Assembly: GCA_964596645.1 (NCBI GenBank)
Contig: CAZQVB010000021.1
Span: 1 to 64,000, forward strand
Source of the DNA: CAVQEK01 sp964596645
GTDB lineage: Bacteria; Bacteroidota; Bacteroidia; Cytophagales; Cyclobacteriaceae
DNA: 64,000 nucleotides
Reading direction: 5' to 3'
Both the position numbers and the translations under genes were made by a program. This document shows positions 58,598 to 64,000 of this stretch, in pieces (position 1 is the stretch's first letter; the number at the start of each line of letters is the position of its first letter). The notes beneath the pieces were generated by a model that was not told the origin of the DNA, searched no databases, and saw nothing but the letters and a program-made list of their open reading frames with translations.

Positions 58598-59795
58598 GGC
58601 CCTGCTCCTTTCCTATCTGGTTGTAAATCATCACCTGGTTGGAGAGCATTTTGGAAAATCCCTTTACATCGTCGCCACTCCAGCCCGCATTCATCTCCCC
58701 ATAGGCGCCAAAGCGCGACGACATCATGTCAAAAGGTGACTTTATGCCCTGAACGGTAAAACGGTAAGCAGACAAACGCAGGTAAACCTCACCGCTCACG
58801 CGCTCCTGGGTGTCAGTCAGAAATTTCTCGGTGTTGCGCATTACCGGCTCCAAAAACTGCCCCTCATGCACGAGCATACCGTACCAGTTGGCCAATTGTT
58901 CCTTCCAGTATTGCTGCCACTTGCTCAGCACATGCTTCTCGAGCTGGTGATGGGCCTTTATGATCATGAGCGGACCGGGGGCCTCAAAGCCCACCCGGCC
59001 CTTTATGCCAATAATGGTATCGCCTACATGTATATCGCGACCGATGCCAAATGCGGAACCCAGCCTGTTGAGCGCTGCTATGGCCTCTACAGGATTGGCG
59101 TACTGCTTGTCATCAATGCCCTTCAGTTCACCTTTGTGGAAGTGCAGCGTTACATTCAGGGCGTCATTGCGGGTGCAGGGGCTGGGATATGCATCATCAG
59201 GCAGGGCCTGGTGGGATGTGAGCGTTTCCCGGCCGCCGACAGAGGTGCCCCAAATGCCCTGATTGATGGAGTATTGCGCTTTGCTCCAGTCCATCTCCAC
59301 CCCTTTCGATTTCAGATAATTGATCTCCTGCTCGCGAGAAAGCTTCATATCGCGTATTGGCGTGATGATCTCCTTACCGGGAATCATGATGTGAAAGATC
59401 ATGTCGAAGCGCACCTGGTCATTGCCGGCACCTGTGCTGCCGTGCGCCACGGCGTCGGCATTGAGCTCTTCGGCATACTGTGCTATGGCTTTGGCCTGAA
59501 ATACCCGCTCCGCACTCACCGACAGCGGGTAGGTGTTGTTGCGCAGCACATTGCCAAAAATTAAATATTTGATGCAGTCGTTGTAAAACTCGTCGGTGGC
59601 GCGGTAAGTCTTGTGCGAGGCCACACCGAAGTCGTGGGCGCGCCGCTCCACCTTTTCCAGCTCCTCCGCACTGAACCCCCCGGTATCTACCAGAATGGAG
59701 TGAACTTCATATCCCTTTTCGTCGGTGAGGTACTTTACACAGTAGGAAGTATCCAGTCCACCACTGTAGGCGAGTACCACTTTTTTCTTAGTCAT
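58590..59795 (-). CDS. argG: Argininosuccinate synthase
   Basis: 401 residues. ATP P-loop VLAYSGGLDTSYCVKYL, GSTGAGNDQVRFD and SKGVEMDWSKAQYSINQGIWG are ArgG-specific. It joins citrulline and aspartate to argininosuccinate with ATP. argH is not in the window. Overlaps the GNAT gene by 4 bp. Confidence 0.96.
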   Translation of the reverse strand: MTKKKVVLAYSGGLDTSYCVKYLTDEKGYEVHSILVDTGGFSAEELEKVERRAHDFGVASHKTYRATDEFYNDCIKYLIFGNVLRNNTYPLSVSAERVFQAKAIAQYAEELNADAVAHGSTGAGNDQVRFDMIFHIMIPGKEIITPIRDMKLSREQEINYLKSKGVEMDWSKAQYSINQGIWGTSVGGRETLTSHQALPDDAYPSPCTRNDALNVTLHFHKGELKGIDDKQYANPVEAIAALNRLGSAFGIGRDIHVGDTIIGIKGRVGFEAPGPLMIIKAHHQLEKHVLSKWQQYWKEQLANWYGMLVHEGQFLEPVMRNTEKFLTDTQERVSGEVYLRLSAYRFTVQGIKSPFDMMSSRFGAYGEMNAGWSGDDVKGFSKMLSNQVMIYNQIGKEQGHD

Positions 59796-60463
59796 TGTAT
59801 GGCCTTTTTATTGTCAATATTCTCATTTTCCTTTTTAAACTTCTTGAGCAGGTGCTCTTTGCGTGCCTTAAGCCAATCGCGGTATTTGTCTTGGTAGTCT
59901 TTAAAGAGCTTTTTATTGAACTTATTTTTCTCTTCCGGATCGTACAGCATGCCGGTGCACAGGCAGTGTTTGCGGTTGGTGCGGGTGAGTATGTCGTAGT
60001 TTACACAGCTCTGGCAGCCTTTCCAAAACTCCTCGTCGGTGGTGAGCTCCGAGAAGGTGACGGGTCTGTAACCCAGTTCGGAGTTGATCTTCATGACGGG
60101 CAGGCTGGTGGTGAGCCCGAACAGTTTGGCATTCGGGTATTTTTTTCTGCTGAGTTCAAAGGCCTTCTTTTTCACCAGCGATGCCAGCCCCTTGTTGCGA
60201 AAGTCGGGAGAGACAATGAGGCCTGAGTTGGCGGCAAATTTCTTTTCGCTCCACGACTCTATGTAGCAAAAGCCGGCAAACTGCCCTTGTTTGGATATGG
60301 CGATCACTGCCTTGCCATCGCGCATTTTTTGGGCAATATACTCCGGCGAGCGCTTGGCAATACCGGTGCCTCGTGCCTTGGCAGACTCTTCCATCTGCCG
60401 GCATATTTCATCGGCATAATTTACATGTTGCTCAGAGGCAACCACAATATCAAATTCTGTCAT
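59792..60463 (-). CDS. GNAT acyltransferase heading the arginine operon, candidate N-acylglutamate synthase
   Basis: 223 residues. The acetyl-CoA binding loop SPDFRNKGLASLV (residues 85-97) shows the GNAT fold. After the fold lie Cys150, Cys153, Cys167 and Cys169 (CxxC and CxC), spaced as a zinc-finger-like cluster not part of the usual GNAT. The last 35 residues are Lys-rich. No classical argA or argJ is seen in this operon, so this gene most likely makes the acylglutamate that argB uses; direct evidence is only position and fold. Confidence 0.75.
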   Translation of the reverse strand: MTEFDIVVASEQHVNYADEICRQMEESAKARGTGIAKRSPEYIAQKMRDGKAVIAISKQGQFAGFCYIESWSEKKFAANSGLIVSPDFRNKGLASLVKKKAFELSRKKYPNAKLFGLTTSLPVMKINSELGYRPVTFSELTTDEEFWKGCQSCVNYDILTRTNRKHCLCTGMLYDPEEKNKFNKKLFKDYQDKYRDWLKARKEHLLKKFKKENENIDNKKAIQ

Positions 60464-60705
60464 TAGAATGATAATGAGGGAATAAATAATAATACCAGGG
60501 GGAAAAAGAAGCTAATGCGCGCAGGCTGCCGCGTAGGCAACCGTGATTAAAACATGAAGACCCCAGAGGGCCTGAGCCTGAAAGGCTTGTAAAAATGCAA
60601 GTATGAACGGATGATGTACAAGGCGGATTCGTTAAAGCCCCGCAAAAATAGTTATAATTCTATTTTATTAGAAAATCGCAATAAAATATTTTGGTGCCCG
60701 ACAGC
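60464..60705. other. Leader region of the arginine operon
   Basis: About 240 bp without a gene. Reading leftwards it contains a short perfect hairpin (AGCCT-TTC-AGGCT, 60575-60587) and a GC-rich block (near 60516-60541) that can also fold. No consensus TAnnTTTG box was found. Confidence 0.45.
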
Positions 60706-61251
60706 TCAGGAATATTTTCTGTTGATGATCTCGCTGAGCACTATGGCATTTTTGAAGCCATCGGGCTCGCGCAGCATCTGGGCGTATTTGCCGGCCAGGG
60801 GTTTGCTTACTGCGCTCGCCGGCGTGGGTATGGTGCTTTTGGTGCGGTATTCATCGATTCCCTTCAGCGGCTCCAGTTTTTCCAGCGACTTGCCCTTGTA
60901 CTTGTTGTATTTGTCTTTCATCTCAGCCGTCTTTCTTTCCGCCACTTCGCGATATTGCTCTACCCTGGGCGGTGGTGGCGGCAGCGTGGTGGGTGCTGGC
61001 GCATTGCGTTGCGGCTGCGGCTCGCGCTCGGGCTCGGACTCCGGTGCGCCACCCAGCATACCCCGCTCAAATTCCTTCATCATCTCCTCGAAGTCAAACG
61101 GGGACTTGCGCCTGCGTGGCGCTTCTTCAACATCGTGACTGGGCTGCCCTGTGGGCCTTGGCTGGTTCTTTTTGCCTATGCCTTTCATGATGCGCGATAC
61201 TACGTAAAGCAGGAGAAAGACGATCCAAACGTATAATTCCATGTTGTCCAT
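60706..61251 (-). CDS. Small membrane-anchored Pro-rich protein
   Basis: 181 residues. One N-terminal membrane helix (LYVWIVFLLLYVVSRI), then a basic and Pro-rich region (QPRPTGQPSHDVEEAPRRRK; APTTLPPPPPRVEQ), and a C-terminal motif LREPDGFKNAIVLSEIINRKY that is shared by small Bacteroidota membrane proteins. Function unknown. It is divergent from smc, with 110 bp between starts. Confidence 0.75.
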   Translation of the reverse strand: MDNMELYVWIVFLLLYVVSRIMKGIGKKNQPRPTGQPSHDVEEAPRRRKSPFDFEEMMKEFERGMLGGAPESEPEREPQPQRNAPAPTTLPPPPPRVEQYREVAERKTAEMKDKYNKYKGKSLEKLEPLKGIDEYRTKSTIPTPASAVSKPLAGKYAQMLREPDGFKNAIVLSEIINRKYS

Positions 61252-61258
61252 ACGCGGT

Positions 61259-61266
61259 CAAATATA
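61259..61266 (-). promoter_or_regulatory. Candidate -7 box for the small membrane protein
   Basis: Reading leftwards TATATTTG, a full TAnnTTTG match 8 bp before the start codon. No TTG at the correct upstream distance. Confidence 0.3.
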
Positions 61267-61279
61267 GAAATTTATTAAC

Positions 61280-61287
61280 TAACTTTG
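61280..61287 (+). promoter_or_regulatory. Candidate -7 box for smc
   Basis: TAACTTTG, full TAnnTTTG match about 75 bp before the smc ATG. No clear -33 TTG. Confidence 0.4.
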
Positions 61288-61361
61288 CTCACTTTATTCA
61301 AGGCGCCGGCGTGCTGTTGTGCGCATTTTTCCAACCATTTTTCAGGTTCCTCAGGCACTAT

Positions 61362-64000
61362 ATGCAACTCACCAAGTTAGAGATCAAAGGATTTAAGAGT
61401 TTTGGAGATAAGGTGACCATCAACTTTGGTGAGGGCATCACCGGCATAGTGGGGCCCAACGGCTGCGGCAAGTCCAATGTGGTGGATGCCATACGCTGGG
61501 TGCTGGGCGAACAGAAAATAAGCAATCTTAGGTCGGAAAAGCTGGAGAACATCATCTTCAACGGCACCAAGAAGCGCAAAGCTACCCAGATGGCCGAGGT
61601 GTCGCTGAGCTTTCGCAATACCAAAAATCTGCTGCCTGTAGAGTACAACGAAGTCACCATCACGCGCCGCTTCTACCGGTCGGGCGATAGTGAATATCTG
61701 CTCAACGGTGTGAACTGCCGGCTCAAAGACATCACCAATCTATTTCTCGACACCGGCATCGCTTCCAACAGCTACGCGATCATAGAGCTGGGCATGGTCG
61801 ACGACATACTGAACGATAAAGAGAATTCGCGCCGCCAGCTCTTCGAAGAGGCGGCGGGCATATCGAAATTTAAGGTGCGCAAAAAAGAAACAATGCGCCG
61901 CCTGAAAGAAACCGATACTGACCTGGAGCGTGTGGAAGACCTGCTCTTTGAGATAGACAAAAACATGAAGTCGCTGGAGCGACAAGCCAAACAGGCCGAG
62001 CGGTACTTCCGGTTGAAAGAGGACTATAAGCTTTTCAGTATAGCCCTGGCGCAGAAAAGCATACGCCAGAAGACACAGTCGCTGGAAGTGGTAAGTGCAC
62101 AAATACAATCTGAAAATGATCGTAAGCTCAGCTTGAGTAAACAAGTGGATGAAAAAGAAGCCAGTTTGCAACAGCTCAAAACGGATCTGCTCAAGCGCGA
62201 GAAGCTGCTTTCGTCCAGGCAGAAGACGCTGAACGAGCATGTGGCTAAAATCAGGCATTACGAAAGTGAAAAAAAAATAAAAAACGAGCGGCTGCGCTAC
62301 CTGAACGACAAGAGTGAAAGCCTGAGAGAACAACTTGAGCAAGACAAGCAAAGCAATCAACGCTCGGAGTTTTCACTGAAAAGCCTAAAGCAGGAAAAAG
62401 GCATAGCCGAAAAGCTGGTGGCAGAAGTTCAGGCAAAACTGAAACTATTGGGCGAAGAGCTGGAGGAACAACGCCGAAAGACCAATAGCCTGCGCGAAGA
62501 ACAAGACACCCTCGACAAGCTGACGCGCCACCACCGTGATGATGTGTATCGGCTGCAGAAGGAAATAGAAATAAAGGAAATACAGATCAGCAGCTATAGG
62601 CAAGAGCTGGAAAAAACCTCTACCGACCGTCATGAGAAAACAGCCAATATGGCTGAGTTCGAGCAGAAAATTGAGCAGTTGGAAGAAGCACTTTCACAGA
62701 AAAACAGCCTTCTAGAACAGTTGCACAGCTCCGAGCAACGGCTGATGTCGCATATTGAGTCTGCAGAAAAAACGCTAGAAGCCATAAGAGAAGAGCGTAA
62801 CCAAACCAGTAGAAAACTTGATGCAAGGCAAAATGAATACAGCCTCACCAAGTCGCTGGTCGACAACCTGGAGGGCTTCCCTGAAGCCATACGTTTTCTG
62901 AAGAAAAAAGCCAACTGGAACAAAAAAGCCCCCCTGCTCTCGGACATTATCGGGTGCGATGAAAAGTATCGCATCACCATTGAGAACTACCTGGAGCCCT
63001 TCATGAACTACTACATTGTAGATTCGGAAGAGGAGGCCTATCAGGCCATCAACCTGCTGAGTGATGCCGCCAAAGGCAAGGCGCATTTCTTTATTCTCAA
63101 TCGCTTTGAAAAATTTCATCCGGCCGAACCACATATTTATGACAATGCCATACCGGCCACAGAAATAGTAGAATACGACAGCAAATACCGTAAGCTGGTA
63201 TCGTACATGCTCGACAGTGTATACATAGTGCCCGACGGCGAAGCGAATATGCCCAAGCACAGCGAGAATGTGTTCATAACACAAAGCGGCAAAATAATAA
63301 AGCGACACTACAGCATATCGGGCGGCTCGGTTGGACTGTTTGAGGGCAAACGAATAGGCAGGGCCAAAAACCTGGAAAAGCTACAGACCGAAATAAAGAA
63401 GCTGCAGCAGAAAATTGACCATATAGACGGCAACATGAGCGCGGCAGTGGAAGAGCTCGCCAACCTACGCTCCTCCACACGCAAAAACGATGTTTCCTCA
63501 CTGCAGAATGACATCAATTTATTGAACCAGGAGCTGGTATCTTTTATAACCAGAAGGGAACAGTTTGCCAACCTGCTCAGCAGCAACACCCACAAAAGGG
63601 AAGATATTCAAGAGCAGCTTGCCACACTGCAAAGCGACCTGGAGCGCATAAGGCCTGAGCACGAAAATCTTCAAGCTATACTGGAAGAAAAGCAAAATAA
63701 CCTGCTGATGGTCAGCGAACAATATGAAAGCAACAAGTCGTTGCTGGACCTGAAATCGAGCGGGTACAACGATGAGAACATCCGCTACCACCAGCAGCAA
63801 AACAAGCTGGACAGCCTCAGCCAGGAAATAACATTTAAGGAAACAGCCTACGAAAGCAGCAAAGAGCGCATAGAGAAGAACAGGCTGGAACTTCAGAAGA
63901 ACGACGGTGAAATAAGCAAACTCCTGGACAGCAATGAAATACAGGAGGACGAGCTGGTGGACATGTACAGGGAAAAAGAAGCGATAGAAGCCGGGCTGAA
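61362..64000 (+). CDS. smc: Chromosome partition protein SMC, 5' part
   Basis: 879 codons are present; the gene runs off the right edge. It opens LTKLEIKGFKSFGDKVTINF, with Walker A GPNGCGKSN at residues 31-39, and NLRSEKLENIIFNGTKKRK and RRFYRSGDSEYLLNG follow. Residues about 170-500 are long coiled coil, the hinge lies near 510-640 (PLLSDIIGCDEKYRITIENYLEPFMNYYIVDS; the GKIIKRHYSISGG pattern follows), then the second coiled coil begins. Signature and Walker B lie outside the window. It organises the chromosome with ScpA/ScpB. Confidence 0.97.
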   Translation, partial: MQLTKLEIKGFKSFGDKVTINFGEGITGIVGPNGCGKSNVVDAIRWVLGEQKISNLRSEKLENIIFNGTKKRKATQMAEVSLSFRNTKNLLPVEYNEVTITRRFYRSGDSEYLLNGVNCRLKDITNLFLDTGIASNSYAIIELGMVDDILNDKENSRRQLFEEAAGISKFKVRKKETMRRLKETDTDLERVEDLLFEIDKNMKSLERQAKQAERYFRLKEDYKLFSIALAQKSIRQKTQSLEVVSAQIQSENDRKLSLSKQVDEKEASLQQLKTDLLKREKLLSSRQKTLNEHVAKIRHYESEKKIKNERLRYLNDKSESLREQLEQDKQSNQRSEFSLKSLKQEKGIAEKLVAEVQAKLKLLGEELEEQRRKTNSLREEQDTLDKLTRHHRDDVYRLQKEIEIKEIQISSYRQELEKTSTDRHEKTANMAEFEQKIEQLEEALSQKNSLLEQLHSSEQRLMSHIESAEKTLEAIREERNQTSRKLDARQNEYSLTKSLVDNLEGFPEAIRFLKKKANWNKKAPLLSDIIGCDEKYRITIENYLEPFMNYYIVDSEEEAYQAINLLSDAAKGKAHFFILNRFEKFHPAEPHIYDNAIPATEIVEYDSKYRKLVSYMLDSVYIVPDGEANMPKHSENVFITQSGKIIKRHYSISGGSVGLFEGKRIGRAKNLEKLQTEIKKLQQKIDHIDGNMSAAVEELANLRSSTRKNDVSSLQNDINLLNQELVSFITRREQFANLLSSNTHKREDIQEQLATLQSDLERIRPEHENLQAILEEKQNNLLMVSEQYESNKSLLDLKSSGYNDENIRYHQQQNKLDSLSQEITFKETAYESSKERIEKNRLELQKNDGEISKLLDSNEIQEDELVDMYREKEAIEAGL

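Overview
The window is a stretch of chromosome from a member of the Bacteroidota, most likely in the Cytophagales or a neighbouring order. The evidence is several TAnnTTTG promoter boxes (one a complete TTTG-20 bp-TACATTTG in front of a tRNA), the serC-serA-DUF1015 gene order, an arginine operon built around an acylornithine carbamoyltransferase instead of ordinary ornithine carbamoyltransferase, a Bacteroidota-type alpha-2-macroglobulin/PBP1C pair, and single-hit DUF4202, DUF4159 and DUF7009 families. No species can be named from the sequence alone. Two runs of ten Ns (7705-7714 and 36597-36606) mark scaffold joins.

Layout. 1-7500: end of a flavin disulfide reductase, a peroxiredoxin-like protein, a GreA/GreB-like small protein, an ABC-F ATPase, a PhoD-like phosphatase, an MBL-hydrolase/patatin pair and accA. 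7600-10950: tRNA-Asp (split by a gap) followed by an accessory patch: a RAYT transposase carrying a palindrome inside its own reading frame, a pRiA4b ORF-3 protein, a frameshifted DUF433 / MNT / HEPN cassette and small unassigned reading frames. 10950-16700: DUF4202, thyA and a 1392-residue AsmA-like membrane-anchored protein. 16700-17960: a repeat-rich patch with direct and inverted repeats around a decayed XRE regulator and an intact YefM/RelE-type toxin-antitoxin pair. 17960-25940: pbpC and a thioester alpha-2-macroglobulin lipoprotein. 26240-29910: an 8-bp periodic array, DUF1015, serA, serC. 30200-33830: DUF92, a membrane-anchored SRPBCC/GyrI-like protein, a membrane endonuclease/exonuclease/phosphatase protein and an unassigned protein. 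33880-36170: molybdopterin genes moaE, moaD, a DUF7009 gene and moaA.

36170-41430: two mismatched halves of thiamine-pyrophosphate oxidase/synthase genes on either side of a gap, L-fucose isomerase and a front-end type fatty acid desaturase. 41700-47430: pyruvate dehydrogenase operon aceE-aceF-lpd, in which the E2 subunit has a very long Asp/Glu/Lys linker. 47550-54780: transketolase, a GH3/beta-lactamase fusion, a DacB-like peptidase and DUF4159. 54810-60460: a tightly overlapping arginine operon (GNAT, argG, argC, argF', argB, M20 deacylase) read leftwards. 60700-64000: a small membrane protein and the first 879 codons of smc.

Most of the window is ordinary core metabolism. The parts worth a second look are the accessory patch beside tRNA-Asp, the repeat-flanked toxin-antitoxin patch, the E2 linker, the unmatched gene halves at the second gap, and the acylornithine carbamoyltransferase whose specificity residue is neither of the two textbook ones. 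I found no convincing large undescribed system; the best candidates are the small mobile cassettes.
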